Notes: a model not told the origin generated them from the sequence alone. Shown: positions 1-11,476, numbered from the stretch's first letter. The stretch is DNA of 64,000 bases from Corylus avellana (GCF_901000735.1 NC_081543.1:20665515-20729514); one strand, 5' to 3'. Translations and numbers: made by a program.

Positions 1-178
1 GGTTGTTGGATGTTGGATATATATTGGATGTTGGATATATATTGGTTGTTGGATGTTGGATATATATTGGATATTGGATATATATATTAGATATTGGATG
101 TAGATTATGGATTACAAATATTTGAATATTGAAATTATTGTAATTGGAATTGAAATATCAGGAATATTGGATTGTTTG
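1..178. repeat. AT-rich minisatellite
   Basis: Imperfect tandem copies of a unit like GTTGGATATATATTG, alternating between TTGGATGTTGG and TTGGATATTGG variants and decaying rightward. No coding potential is seen. The array runs off the left edge of the window, so its full length is unknown. Confidence 0.75.
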
Positions 179-199
179 AAATATCAGGCATATTAGAAT

Positions 200-599
200 T
201 ATTAAAAAAAAAAAAAAAAAAAAATTTGACGTGTCAAACTGTCTGACACGTCAAAAATCACACGTACAAATTGTTGACGTGTCAAAATGGCACGTCAAAA
301 ATGTTTTGACATGTCAAAATGACACGTCAAAAACATTTGTGACGTGGCATTTTGACACGTCAAAAAAGTTTTTGACGTGCCATTTTGACCGTCAAAAAGT
401 TTTTTGGCGGTGCCATTTCTGTTCGCGTCGAAAACATTTTGGCGTGTCAGCTAATTCACCGTCAAACCCGGTTTTTGACACCTACCCTTTTAACGGTCGA
501 TAAACGTCAAAAACGACGCGTCAAAAGAGGTTTTTGACGTGTCAATACCATTGACACGTCAAAAACCCCTAGTCAAAAACAAAATTAATTTTTGTAGTG
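200..599. mobile_element. CACTA-type element terminus with ACGT-motif array
   Basis: At least ten copies of GACGTGTCA or its complement TGACACGTC, some as the palindrome TGACACGTCA, lie between 228 and 560. The block ends in TTTTTGTAGTG at 589-599; read from the other strand this is CACTACAAAAA, the terminal sequence typical of CACTA (En/Spm) elements, with short motifs clustered subterminally as transposase-binding arrays usually are. The other end lies left of the window. It abuts a Transposase_24-like gene and so looks like a smaller CACTA element nested in an intron of it. A 90-codon open frame across the array is an artefact of the repeat. Confidence 0.6.
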
Positions 600-680
600 G
601 ACGAGTTATATTCATTTTTGTATAGTTTTATTAATCGTAATTGGGGTAGGGCTCACATATGAAGAATGTTAATTGTGTAG

Positions 681-787
681 GAGTATGTTGCGCATATGAA
701 GGAATTGCGATCATTGAACAAAACGCCCCACTGCACTGGGTCAAAGAGCTTTGCCAGGGTGACACTTGAGGAAGTATATGTGTCATT

Positions 788-836
<49 letters not shown>

Positions 837-1482
837 TGTAAACATTTTAATATATATCTAAACATATGTTTATGTTTTCTTTTTTCTGCAGACTGTAACT
901 GAGGGCACTCCTCCTGCACAAGCGCAATCTTACATCAAGACACACAAAAAGAAGGATGATAGCTATCCAAATGAGGAGGTTAAGGAGAGATGTGTATGTT
1001 ACTCACCGATATATCTTGATTACTATGTGTGTGATAACTTATTTATGATTTACACTTATATAACGCACCAAATTTTAATGTAACCTATAGGAGAGGATGC
1101 ATGAGCTAATACCCACTAACCCTGCAGCATCGTCGAGCGTGATGGAAGGGACGGTACAGTGGCACCGAACGATGCATATGCCCAGGCGCACGATAATAAG
1201 CCTGAGTAAGCTGGCAGGGTTCGAGGGGTTGGTCCAAATTTTCAACCTATGTGCGGCAGCATACATTCATATTATACTCCATCTCAAGCACAGTCATAGA
1301 ACCCGAGGAACTCGATGGTGTGCGCAATGATTGAAAGAGCACTTCAAGCTAAAAGGGAACAGCACATGGCACAGGTGGATGCACTGTTGGCTGCACAACG
1401 AGAGCAGATTGCTGCCCAAATGGCTACAATAGATGCTCAGACGGCGGCTCAGATTACAAAAAAAAGATGCTCAGATGGCAGC
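681..1482 (+). pseudogene. CACTA-associated Transposase_24-like gene, exons upstream of insertions
   Basis: Three exons are inferred from splice signals: 681-773 (donor GTATAT), 892-993 (acceptor CTGCAG, donor GTATGT) and 1091 onward (acceptor TATAG). Exon 1 encodes the motif TPHCTGSKSFA, exon 2 TPPAQAQSYIKTHKKKD...NEEVKE, and exon 3 AYAQAHDNKPE...GRVRGVGP followed by a glutamine/alanine-rich coiled coil. This order matches the plant transposase-associated family found next to En/Spm transposases (Transposase_24 / PTTA). The product is thought to be a DNA-binding accessory of the transposon. A frame shift lies in exon 3 around 1150-1330 and another in the A-run near 1458, so the gene is broken. 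Element a interrupts it at 1483; the frame resumes at 7754 and again at 33915. Intron 1 contains a TA microsatellite (about 793-832). Confidence 0.65.
793..832. repeat. (TA)n microsatellite
   Basis: About twenty uninterrupted TA units inside the first visible intron of the Transposase_24-like gene. Apparent peptides rich in Tyr-Ile on both strands come from this run and are not genes. Confidence 0.9.
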
Positions 1483-2909
1483 TATTGTGCAAATTTATTT
1501 AACTCTCAAGTGCACGAATCGATTGTAATTTAATCGATTGCAAGTGCGAGGTCGATCCCACAGAGAATTGTATTCTTGAAAGAGCAATTTAAATCTAAAC
1601 TAATTAAATCCTAACCTAGTTCCAAAATGGTTTTGAATTTTGATTTTTGAAACTAAAAGACAAACATAAACTAATTAAAATAAACTAAGAGATAAAAGAC
1701 TAAGGTTTGGGAATTCACACTAATCGAATCACAACAACATACTTCCATGTTTATCTATATTAATCGAAAGTTCTCACAATTAAAATCTTAGATATGTTTT
1801 ACTATGCTTCAACTGTTAATCAAAATCATCTCACGTATCCATTCATTGCACAAATCACAAAAGGAATCCAATATCAATTAAATCATCAAATGTATTCGTA
1901 AATTACAAAAGATATCCAATCTTAATTGAAACACCAAATGTATCCGTAAAACAAATCACAATGGATATCCAATTATTTAGGCAAATAAAATAAAGCAATC
2001 AATTATGTGAAATTATCTTAAATCATCAAGTGTATCCTTAAATCACAACTAGATATCCAAGAATCATGCCACATATTGAAAAGAAATAAAACAATTGAAA
2101 TAATAAACCCAATAAAATCAGATAAATAAAGATTTACATGAAAGAATTTATGTTCTTTATCGGTGAGGCTTCATCCTCAACCTTAGTTGGGAATTAGCTT
2201 CACATAAAAATAAAACCTAAACTAAAGAGAAACTAAACTAAAAGAAAAGTTGTGAATTACATTCTGCCTCCAAAATTGTATCCCAAAACTAGTCTCTGGA
2301 ATTGTATATCTTTTCTTGAATGCAAAGAGGTCTATTTATAGGCTTAAGAAATTCTTAGAAGCCCGAGTAAACCTAGATAATTCGGAGGTCTGTCTCTCAG
2401 ACAAAATAGAAGTCTGAAAGCGGAATAGGATTCTTCCAAATCTGTGACCTTTTATTTTGGGGAAATTTTGGCATAGTAACCGTCCGAATTAGTAAAATCC
2501 TATTTCACAATAAATTGTATTATTTTGAGTTAGCTTTCCAATGCCATTTGAATCACTTCAATCCGATATTGGACCGGAAAGTTATGGTCAAAATACTAAG
2601 ACATGTGTAGAATCTAAATTTGAATCCAATCCGAAATCTTATCCAATCTGAAATTTAATCCAATCTGATCTTTAATCCGATTTAACCTTTTTCTTGAATT
2701 TGGTTAAACTTAACCACATCATTTAGGTCTTCTCAAAGTATGCATTCTTCCAAACGTTGCATTCTTCCCTTTAAAGCTGTAGTTTTTCTTCAACTACCAA
2801 CAAAATATCAAAAACACAAAACTAACACAAAACATTAAATAACGACACAATTAAAGGATTAACTAATGTAAATAAAGAGGTCCAAATATGTAATATTTGG
2901 CACTTATCA
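1483..2909 (-). repeat. 3' LTR of element a
   Basis: A 1427-bp LTR. On the minus strand it begins TGATAAGTGCC and ends near GCACAATA; the plus-strand left end TATTGTGC differs by one base from TGTTGTGC in sister LTRs. It contains a TATA-like CTATAAATAG (rc near 2332-2342), the family core motif (2160-2190) and degenerate U5 repeats around the GGATATC words. Confidence 0.9.
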
Positions 2910-4285
2910 AACACTTCCAAACTTACATTTTGCTAGTCCCTTAGCAAAATAAAATGAAAAATAAAATGAAAATAAGAAACATAAATCCTCTTTCGTGGGA
3001 GAGACGATTGCATTTAGCATATTCAACAAGCCTTTTAAGTCCCTAGGCATCCCTAGTGGACGAGTGAAGTCTCATGAGGGCTTAACAGGAATGATAGCCA
3101 CAAACATTGTAGCATTATGTTGTTAACAAGAAAGAAATTTCACATAAACCATGATTCTTATTTATGAGCAAGCTTAAAAAGACAAACACCATTATCACAG
3201 TCAAAAGGAAATCCAAAATCAAATCACTCATAATTGGACAATTCATACCTCATGTGTTCTAAAAAGTGTAAAGTTTACTTAGCATAAAATCATAAAGCTT
3301 TCAGCTTAAACTCAAGACAAGTTTCATAAAATTTGTAAGAATTCCTACCAAATGAAACAACCAAGGCAAGCTATGCATTTTTTTTTTTTTTTTAATTTTT
3401 TTGCAGGCTCTGCAATGTTTAACTCCTTTAAGCTTTCTAATTGACCCATGTAACAAGTGTTAGGCCAATGACTCCCAAGCCAGGTGGTTTTAGGGCACTA
3501 GATGTAAAACATCCCTAAGGGTTTATTAACTTAAGTCAAAAAGGCTACGAAATCAGATTAGCCATATCATAAATCAACACTAAATTTCACACATTTTGAT
3601 GCGAACACTCAATGCTTAATGAGGCAAGAGGTCCGGTTACTCAGCGGAAAATTCAACATGACCTTTCTTTTCTTTTTCCTTCTTTTATTTATTTATTTAT
3701 TTTATATATTGCAAGCCAATGGTTATTCATCAATAGGTCATCCAACAAATCTCAAAGAGAACAAGCTTAAGCTCAAACATCATACCTCACAGAAAACATG
3801 CTAATATGCTCATAAAAATTTATCTCAAAACAAGTGAAATCTCTTTTACCCGAAAATAAGTCAAAGGACTCAGACTCCTAATGACATAATGATGTGACAT
3901 AATGATGTGTTCAACCCTTTAAGCAATCCAATGAAATGCAAACCATAGTCATAGTTTAACTCAAACTTGACAACAACATAGCACAATTTTTTTTTTTATT
4001 TTTCAAAATTTTGTTAACACAAAAAGACAAATAAAAATAAACAAATAAGAACAACAATTAATAATAAGAACAAAAATAAAGAAACAAAGTGTTTTTCCAT
4101 ACCCCCAAACTTGAATTACACATTGCCCTGAATGTGCAGTATAAAAATACATTACCGAAAGTAAGAAAATCTGAGTGTGAACAAGGCCAGGGCGTCCCCC
4201 AAGCTTAAACACCAAAACACCTGTCAACAAAAACTAACAGCAATTTTTTTTTTCATAGATACAAACATCAAAAGATTAGTTGCTG
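2910..4285 (-). other. 3' non-coding region and PPT of element a
   Basis: Long non-coding stretch between the last reading frame and the 3' LTR. It aligns by eye with 50505-51829, 55757-57060, 32099-33431 (minus) and 46650-47872 (plus). Polypurine-like words (reverse complement of CCCCCAAACTT) occur near 4088 and 4195, besides the tract beside the LTR. Short open frames here lack recognisable domains. Confidence 0.75.
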
Positions 4286-5140
4286 TTAGAAACAAAAGCA
4301 AATAAAAATAACATGTAATGAAAAAGAAAAGAAAGAATTTGTGGAGTGAAGTGCAAAAAATAAACTGGAGGAGAAAACTTTACAGCGCTTCCCCCTATCA
4401 TGCGGATGTCCAACCAATCCCTTCCACCCCTTCTTCTTCAAAACTTCATACCCTTCTGGAAGGATATTTCGCCATCTTATGTAGATTTGCTTGCTTCGAA
4501 GGATCTTCTTAGGAAAGTAGTTCCTAGATTTGTGTGCTTCTGTGCACAAGTCCTTGAGTATCTTGACATAAGATGGCTCTTTGAGACACTCAGGCGATAA
4601 AGCTTTGGGCTCTCGATGTGTCTTAAAAGGGACAGTGATGCAGGCAGGAGCTTCAGTATTCACTTCCATGTCACTGGGCAGATTAGGATCCGTTGGGGGC
4701 TCACTATTCTCATGGTGCTAAACTTGCTCAGGGTGCTCAACTTGCTCCCCTTTCTCTTCCTCCTCTTTGTTATCCACAATTTCCTCACTCTCTAGTGTGA
4801 TGGTGACTCGGGCATGCTCATGATAAGAATTTTTGGAATCATCCTCATCAATCATCTAGTGCCTTTCAGACATCAGCTGACTTTGAAGCTTTTCTTCCTC
4901 TATTCTGTTGAAGTCAGCAACTAGATGACCGATCTGTCATTCTATCTTGGTCATGGCCTGCTTGAGTTCTTGTATGTCTTTGTTGTTAGCCATGTTGGAA
5001 TTCCTCATCTCCTGTACGGCTTAATTGGTGAAACCTTTTAGCTCTTGTATATCTTGGGAATTGCTCATGGTAGTATTCTTCATATCTTGTATGTTCTTAT
5101 CCATTGATTGCATGAATGCTTTCATCATGTCTTCTAGTGA
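4286..5140 (-). pseudogene. Chimeric gag-pro/3'-ORF remnant of element a
   Basis: A 127-codon open frame (4286-4669) plus upstream broken sequence. It contains YVKILKDLCTEAHKSRN, like the segment just before the protease in Athila polyproteins, joined directly to a lysine-rich tail with KKKGWKGLVGHPHDRGK that also ends the open frame of element b and, in a diverged form, element f. The upstream part is acidic and coiled-coil-like (4670-5140) and interrupted by stops here but open in element b. No catalytic motif is present. The chimera implies an old deletion that removed protease, RT and integrase before the family spread. Confidence 0.6.
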
Positions 5141-5146
5141 TGACTG

Positions 5147-5581
5147 TCATGCAGGCTGTGGCACTTGAGTGGTAGACTGATAAACAGGAGGTTGAACTTG
5201 ATGATCGAACTGCAGATATTCTGAAAGGTGCAATTTATCAAATTGGTGAGCATAATTTCCTACAGCCTGAGCTGATCCTGAGAAATCAGATTGGTTGCTC
5301 CAGTTCGGGTTATATAAATTGAAATTTGAATCAAACGCCGGACTGGAGAAACTGGTGTTCAATTGGTCATAGGAAAAGTTAGATCTAGCTACTCTGATTT
5401 GGTCTAATTTGTCCCATAAGTCGTTGATCTCAACTCGCAGATCTGGACAATTGTTTTCCTCATGATAAGGATTGAAACAATATGAACATGGTTTATGCGG
5501 GTAAAAATTTTGATGGTAGTTGGTAGGAGCTGGTGTCCTACAACTAGGAGAGACATTAAAATCATTAAAATAAAAATTCAT
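5147..5581 (-). pseudogene. Short gag-like protein with CCHC zinc knuckle (element a)
   Basis: A 144-codon open frame starting with Met at 5581. Near residues 33-46 it has C-x2-C-x4-H-x4-C (CSYC...H...C), the retroviral-type nucleocapsid zinc knuckle used to bind template RNA. A following NPNWSNQSDFS resembles NPGWRNHPNFSW of the fuller gag at 9848-11020. The capsid-like N-terminal half seen in that gag is absent, so this product could bind RNA but probably could not build a particle. Element b has the same frame, with stops. Its strong similarity in two copies suggests descent from one truncated master. Listed as a remnant because the normal gag start is missing. Confidence 0.7.
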
Positions 5582-6112
5582 GCTTCCCCCTCACTTTTTA
5601 GCATGCAAATATCCCGCATAAAACATTAACCATTTTTTTTATATAAATAAACTGAAAAGATTAAAACTAAAATTTAAAAGCTCACAAAAAGGACCAAAAA
5701 TAAACTTTTGGCAAAGATCTACGGAACTACTACAATTGTTGCCTTTGCTGTGAGTGTGCTCGATCGCGCTGATGTGCGCTCGATCGCACTTGAGTGAAGA
5801 TGCGGCAATTAACGATTGCAGGTGCGCTTGAGCTTGCTGTCTTGGTCCCAAGTGTGCTCAATCGTAGTAGGGCTGCAATTGATCACACTAGCAGGGGTGT
5901 GCGGAAGGTGTTGCGGCAGAACTGTAAAACAAGCCAAACAAAACAAAAAACAACAAGAAAAATCTTTTTTTTTTTTTATTAGTAACACGAATAAAACAAA
6001 ACAAATTGCAGAAAAATAAAATCCAAATTATAACTAGTAGAAGAATAAAACTAATTTAGAAATAAATTGGTTTCAAAAATTGAACAAGTCCCCAGCAACG
6101 GCACCAAAAACT
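5582..6112 (-). promoter_or_regulatory. Leader and tRNA-Asp-type primer-binding site of element a
   Basis: The primer-binding site is 6089-6106 (minus strand TGGTGCCGTTGCTGGGGA), two mismatches from TGGCGCCGTTGCCGGGGA, the complement of plant tRNA-Asp 3' ends used by Athila elements. The leader between it and the gag remnant holds several GCTCGATCGC words (5755-5880) and a T-rich tract. Confidence 0.85.
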
Positions 6113-7753
6113 TGTTGTGCAAAATTTATTCAACTCGCAAGTGCATGAATCGATTGTAGTTTAATGGATTGCAAGTGTGAGGTTCATCCCACAAAGAATT
6201 GTATTCTTGAAAGAGCAATTTAAATCTAAACTAATTAAATCCTAACCTAGTTCCAAAAGGGTTTTGAATTTTGATTTTTGAAACTAAAAGAGAAACATAA
6301 ACTAATTAAAATAAACTAAGAGATAAATGACTAAGGTTTGGGAATTCACACAAAAACTTGTTGTACAAATTTTAATATACTCACAAGTGCACAAATCGTT
6401 TGCAATATAATGTTTTGCAAGTGTGAGGCGAACCCACAAGAAATTGTATTTTTGAATAACAAATTTAAATCCTAACCTAGTTCCAAAAAGGTTTTGAATT
6501 TTGACTTTTTAAATTAAAAGACAAACATAAACTTATTAAAATAAACTAAAAGATAAAAGACTAATGTTTGGGAATTCACACTCATCGAATCATAACAACA
6601 TACTTCCATGTTTATCAATATTAATTTGAAGTTCCAACAATTAAAATCTTAGATATGTTTTATTATGCTTTAACAGTTAATCAAAATCATCACATGTATC
6701 CATTCATTGCACAAATCACAAAAGGAATCCAATATCAATTAAATCATTAGATGTATCCTTAAATCACAAAAGATATCCAATCTTAATTGAAACACCAAAT
6801 GTATTCGTAGAACAAATCACAAGGAATATCTAATTATTTAGGCAAATAAAATCAAGCAATCATTTATGTGAAATTATCTTAAATCATCAAGTGTATCCTT
6901 GAATCACAATAAGATATCCAAGAATCATGCAACATATTGAAAAGAAGTAAAACAATTGAAATAATAAACCCAATAAAATCAGATAAATAAAGACTTACAT
7001 GAAAGTATTGATGTTCTTCATCGGTGAGACTTCATCCTCAACCTTAGTTAGGAATTAGCTCCACATAAAAATAAAACCTAAATTAAAAGAAAAGTTGTGG
7101 ATTACATTCTGTCTCCAAAATTGTATCCCAAAACTAGTCTATAGAATTGTATATTTTTTATTGAATGCAAAGAGGTCTATTTATAGGCTTAGGAAAGTCC
7201 TAGAAGCCTGAGTAAACCTAGATAATTCGGGGGTTTGTCTCCCAGTCAAAATAGAAGTCTGAAATCGAAATAGGATTCGTCCAGATTTATGACCTTTTAT
7301 TTCGGGGCGATTTTGGCATAGTAACCGTTTGAATTAGGAAAATCCTATTTTACAAGGAATTATAATATTTTGAGTTAGCTTTCCAATGCCGCTTGAATCA
7401 CTTCAATACGATATTTGAGCCGAAAGTTATGGTCAAAATACGAAAACATGTGTAGAATCTGAATTTGAATCAAATCCGAAATCTTATCCAATCTGAAATT
7501 TAATCAAATCTGATCTTTAATCCGATTTAACATTTTTCTTGGATTGTTTAAACTTAACTGCATCATCTAGGTCTTCTCAAAGTATGCTTTCTTCTAAACT
7601 TTGCATTTTTTCCTTTAAAGCTATAGTTTTTCTTTAACGACCTACAAAATATCAAAAATACAAAACTAACACAAAACATTAAATAACGACACAACTAAAG
7701 GATTAACTAATGTAAATAAAGGGGTCCAAATATGGAATATTTGACACTTATCA
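6113..7753 (-). repeat. 5' LTR of element a, with truncated duplicate LTR end
   Basis: A full LTR occupies 6359-7753. Before it, 6113-6351 is the first 239 bp of another LTR copy, which stops at GGAATTCACAC and is followed by AAAAACT, the bases that normally separate PBS and LTR, then a fresh LTR start TGTTGTAC at 6359. This indicates recombination between two copies next to the primer site. The outer end carries the element's GCAGC duplication. Confidence 0.85.
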
Positions 7754-7795
7754 GCAGCAAAAGATGCCATGTATGCCCGTTTTCACCAGCTTGAG
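7754..7795 (+). pseudogene. Transposase_24-like gene, middle exon fragment
   Basis: Removing element a and one GCAGC copy joins 1482 to this piece in one frame, giving AQMAAKDAMYARFHQLE, a glutamine/alanine-rich continuation typical of this family's C-terminal region. At 7796 the next insertion begins; the last five bases TTGAG are its target duplication. Confidence 0.65.
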
Positions 7796-9308
7796 TGTAA
7801 CATCCCCAGCCCGTTAGGGTTAGGTTTGTTAATGATTTTCTTACTCGCAAAGATCCATAAGGTTTATCAACTAAACACTACTAGTATAACAATGAATGCA
7901 TGAAAGTCTAGAATATCATGTCTAAAAATAATAACTAAACTGAAATATTCTTGTTTAACAGAAATATGTCTCACAACGAGATAGATATCCTTATTAAAAT
8001 AAATCTATCAATTTCTGAAAGAAAACTGTGCCAACACACTTATTAACTTGACTAATATGAAATCATAAGAAATCCTAAATACGCCCGCCCCCATTCCGGC
8101 CTCCTAGTGCAGCCTGGTCACCACCTGAAACAAGAAATAAAAACTGATGAGCCCAAAGGGGGCCCAGTAAGTGAAATCCACAACCATGAGCAGTTTTACT
8201 CCTTGTCCCGTTTTGAAAAATGGAACTCATAACTACATATGTTCCCAGTATATTTTTAAAGAAAACAGAAAGCAAATAAAATATATTTTCATCAATAAAA
8301 TTTATGATAGTCTTTATCTCATACTAGGGCCCATGTATACTGTTACCCCCATATACTAGGGTTGCGCGGTCCTTGCGACCTGGGATGAGATACTGTGGCC
8401 GCAGCCCCGTCCCCTGGCCAGCCGATTAACTCTGGGTGCACTCAGCATGGCAAAAATAAAACTATGATGGAACCACCTTCTGGCAGAGCCTCCTTCAGCG
8501 GTTGCGCCTCCATCCTTAGCATCGGTACCGAGCTTTTCTCTTGTTTCTCTTGGGCCAAAAATACACTCCTCCCTACATGTGCCCTCATTTTATAACATTC
8601 TTTTCTCATTGCTTGTACTTCTCTAGGGCAACATGTAGGAGGGTTTATGATCATTGTCTCAAAATTCTCTTTATAAACATCACTATTTTCACAATATTTC
8701 TTTTTCTCAAACTTGTCTTGCATGTAGCAAAATTTCATAATATAAATAAAATAATCATTTGCAATTGAAAACAAAATTGCATAAATAGCATGACATGATA
8801 ATTTTTATGGAAGGGATAATAAATTCACTTACCTCTTGACTGCAGTAAAATTTTCCTCTGACTGCTAACTAATCTCCTGAAGGAAATACAGACACATTAC
8901 TACCCTCATACACGTCACAACAAAACATTCTACTACTATTATGAGTTGGCTTGTTAATAAATTGAGAATGAACTTACTTAGGTATTTAGGTATATTTTCT
9001 CATAAAATTTTTAGAATTTATTTTATTTAGTAGTACTCCTTTATGTATATATACTTTAAGTTCTTCCATACTATATATATATATATTTACACTGCCCACT
9101 ACCCCATCTATATATATAGGTGAACAACTTGAATACCATATATATATATATATACACGTCCGTTAGCATGCTATATATATATATAACATTTTACCATGCG
9201 TGTATATAATATACAGTACTACTATATATATATATATATATATATACCTTGAATCATTATAAATATATTGAACAATCAGATGTATATATATTTGAAATCC
9301 TTCAACTC

Positions 9309-9345
<37 letters not shown>

Positions 9346-9727
9346 TTTAAAGTATTCATGTATATATATCTATAATTCCTTCAAATCACTATATATATAT
9401 ATAGCTGCACGTGAGGTGTAAACAAGAAGACAATCTCTTTCCCATTACAAGGCTACACGGCAACCAAGGTAAAATGCTGAAATTTGACTCACAATTGTGC
9501 TATTAATGAGTATATATATATATCAGATGAAGAAAAGCAAATCTGTGAGGCCATACCTAACACACACAGGGAGAGCAACGTGACGAGGGAAAAGTGAGCG
9601 GCAGGAAAATCCCTTCTTTTTTTTTTCTTCTTTCTTTCTTTCTCTCTTGGTGTGCGGCAAGCTTGTTTCACTCCCTTAAATAGGCTGAGTAGAAGATCAA
9701 AGGAAATAGGTTTTCAAGGAGCTTAGG
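7796..9727 (-). mobile_element. Tekay/Del-like LTR, larger piece (interrupted at scaffold gap)
   Basis: Starts TGTAACATCCCC on the plus strand, that is, ends GGGGATGTTACA on the minus strand, as Tekay/Del chromovirus LTRs do. A TATA-like CTATTTAAGGG (rc of 9674-9684) supports minus orientation. It shares overall layout with the complete LTR at 61194-63991. Five bases before it are TTGAG, and the same TTGAG follows its probable other end at 33914. It contains many TA microsatellites (9080-9400). Open frames here (for example 8442-8774) show no domain. Confidence 0.65.
9075..9400. repeat. Cluster of (TA)n microsatellites
   Basis: At least seven separate TA runs within about 330 bp of the Tekay-like LTR, separated by 30-60 bp of mixed sequence. 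Confidence 0.85.
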
Positions 9728-9827
9728 NNNNNNNNNNNNNNNNNNNNNNNNNNNNNNNNNNNNNNNNNNNNNNNNNNNNNNNNNNNNNNNNNNNNNNNNN
9801 NNNNNNNNNNNNNNNNNNNNNNNNNNN
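9728..9827. other. Assembly gap (100 N)
   Basis: Exactly 100 N, the usual placeholder for a gap of unknown size. Left of it is a Tekay-like LTR; right of it is the inside of an Athila gag. The missing sequence must include at least one element boundary. Confidence 0.99.
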
Positions 9828-9847
9828 GCTTGGTCAGATGGCCTGAA

Positions 9848-11020
9848 CTAATTTTGAGCTTGAGTGGAGGTATCTCTTTGGTTCAATGGCTGATTCTGCT
9901 TCCAAGAGAAATTTGGGTGATTCCGCCACCCTGGATTGTACGTTTCAAAAAACGGTCTAGTGGTGGGTTTTCTGTAGTCATTGAAGGCATTGACTTGCTC
10001 AGTTGGGTACTCTGTTGACAAAGTTGGGCAATTTTGAGTGAAGTGCGTTTGACTATCACATAACCCACATGCATCAACTTGGTAAGTATCTGCTACATTC
10101 ACTGGTTTGTTTAAGACCATAGTGTCAAACTGACGCCTGAGAACCTTGACCTCCTCCCTTAATTTAGCATCATTCCTCACCTCATAAATGCCTCCTGTCT
10201 TGGGAGTGGGTTGTTGTCTGTCCCAACTATCTTGAAAATCCCATTGTTGTGCTCGTTCAGCCATTTCGTCTAAAGTTTTATAGGCTTCATCCCCAGTAAG
10301 ACTTAAGAATTCTCTACCATTCATCGTCTCAAGCGAGTTTCGCTCACTTGGTGTTAGTCCCCTATAGAAAATTTGAACTAGCACCTCATTCTCAAACCCG
10401 TGGGTTGGGCATTTTATAGTAAGCTCTTTAAACTTCTCCCAGCTACAGCTATCGGTGAATCTTTCCCCTTCTTTTTGTCTGAAATTGGTGATCTGTAGAC
10501 GGAGGGCATTGATTTTGGAAATTGGGAAGAACTTGTGGTAAAACTTGCTTTGCAACATATCCCAAGAAGTGATAGATCCAGGTCTATTGTTGAGTAGCCA
10601 GGATTTCGCCCTATCATGTAGGGACAGAGGGAATAACCGAAGGCACACCGCTTCTGCTGGGGCATTTTGTGTATTAACAATGTCGCAAATTTCCAAAAAA
10701 ATCCTCACATGAACATATGGATCCTCATTCTCTAATCCTCTAAATGTAGGAAGGTGACCTATTGTACTCGGCTTCAGCTCGAAGCGAGTAGCTGGCAACA
10801 CTATACATGACGGTGTGTTGGTAATGTTGGGTACGAACAGCTCCCTAAGGGATCTAGGTTGATTTCGTTCTCCCATCTTAACAGACTTTTCCGAATCAGA
10901 CTCGGAACTTTGAGAATTGGTGGGTGAGTTTGGTGGCTGTCTTAGATTCTCTCTCGTTGTTCTTTCAATTTCAGGATCAAAAGCGTTTAACTCCAGATTT
11001 AAAGCCCTACGACCGAACAT
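9848..11020 (-). CDS. Athila-type gag polyprotein, partial
   Basis: A 390-codon frame from Met at 11020, starting MFGRRALNLELNAFDPEIER. Residues about 60-250 form the capsid-like retrotransposon gag region, with SLHDRAKSWLLN and a CPTHGFE...VQIFYRGLTPSERN segment. A zinc knuckle CGLCDSQTHFTQNCP (C-x2-C-x4-H-x4-C) sits near 325-340, followed by NPGWRNHPNFSWKQNQ, a signature of Athila gag. Its role is particle assembly and RNA packaging in the cytoplasm. The frame ends just after the knuckle, earlier than in the related broken gag at 43253-44714, so the C-terminal linker is lost. The scaffold gap 20 bp on hides what follows. This is the least damaged gag in the window; its 5' LTR is at 11477-13883. 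Confidence 0.85.
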   Translation of the reverse strand: MFGRRALNLELNAFDPEIERTTRENLRQPPNSPTNSQSSESDSEKSVKMGERNQPRSLRELFVPNITNTPSCIVLPATRFELKPSTIGHLPTFRGLENEDPYVHVRIFLEICDIVNTQNAPAEAVCLRLFPLSLHDRAKSWLLNNRPGSITSWDMLQSKFYHKFFPISKINALRLQITNFRQKEGERFTDSCSWEKFKELTIKCPTHGFENEVLVQIFYRGLTPSERNSLETMNGREFLSLTGDEAYKTLDEMAERAQQWDFQDSWDRQQPTPKTGGIYEVRNDAKLREEVKVLRRQFDTMVLNKPVNVADTYQVDACGLCDSQTHFTQNCPTLSTEYPTEQVNAFNDYRKPTTRPFFETYNPGWRNHPNFSWKQNQPLNQRDTSTQAQN

Positions 11021-11476
11021 GCAAATAGGCCCTACGACCGAACATGCAAATAGGAACTAACAAGCTAACAACCTAACAAACTAATAAACTAAAAACTGAA
11101 ATGAATTGAACTAAATTAAATTATATTAAACTAACTAAACACAATTGCAAGCAGAAATTAATTTAAACAGAAACTAAAAACTCACAAAAAAGGACCAAAA
11201 GATTTTGGCAAAAATCTACTGAACTGTTGCGGTTGCTGTCTTGGCTACAAGTGTGCTCGATCGTAGCAGGGCTGTAACACAAACAAAACAACAACAAAAA
11301 ACAAAAAGAAAAATCTTTTTTAAAAAAAAAAAAAAATTTGTATTAGTAACACAAATAAAACAAAACAAATTGCAGAAAAATAAAATCCTAATTATAACTA
11401 GTAGAAGAATAAAACGGATCTAGAAATAAATTGGTTTCAAAAAATAAACAATTCCCAGGCAACGGCGCCAAAAACT
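11021..11476 (-). promoter_or_regulatory. Leader and primer-binding site of the 9.8-kb gag element
   Basis: The primer-binding site at 11453-11470 reads TGGCGCCGTTGCCTGGGA on the minus strand, one mismatch from the tRNA-Asp complement. The 430-bp leader up to the gag start contains A-rich runs, one CTCGATCG word near 11257, and a 21-bp tandem duplication at the gag start (about 11009-11050). Confidence 0.85.

Larger units (their letters stand above)
1483..7753 (-). mobile_element. Non-autonomous Athila-type LTR retrotransposon (element a)
   Basis: A complete insertion bounded by a perfect 5-bp target duplication, GCAGC, at 1478-1482 and 7754-7758. On the minus strand it reads 5' LTR (about 7753-6113), a tRNA-Asp-type primer-binding site, a leader, a short gag remnant with a zinc knuckle, a second reading frame, a 1.4-kb 3' non-coding part and the 3' LTR (2909-1483). 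The 3.2-kb internal region has no reverse transcriptase, RNase H or integrase motif, so it must have moved using proteins from elsewhere. It has the same layout as element b (49176-55017), so both belong to one non-autonomous family. It splits an exon of the CACTA-associated gene. Confidence 0.9.

Noticed and set aside
228..560. CRISPR-like repeat array
   Set aside because: Repeats are 9-10 bp, occur in both orientations at irregular spacing, in a plant CACTA terminus; no spacers and no cas genes.
653..919. Open frames on both strands over the TA run
   Set aside because: Tyr-Ile repeats translated from a microsatellite; the real coding here is the exon of the Transposase_24-like gene.
8442..8774. 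A 110-codon minus-strand protein in the Tekay-like LTR
   Set aside because: Lies wholly within LTR sequence, no domain, no conserved motif.
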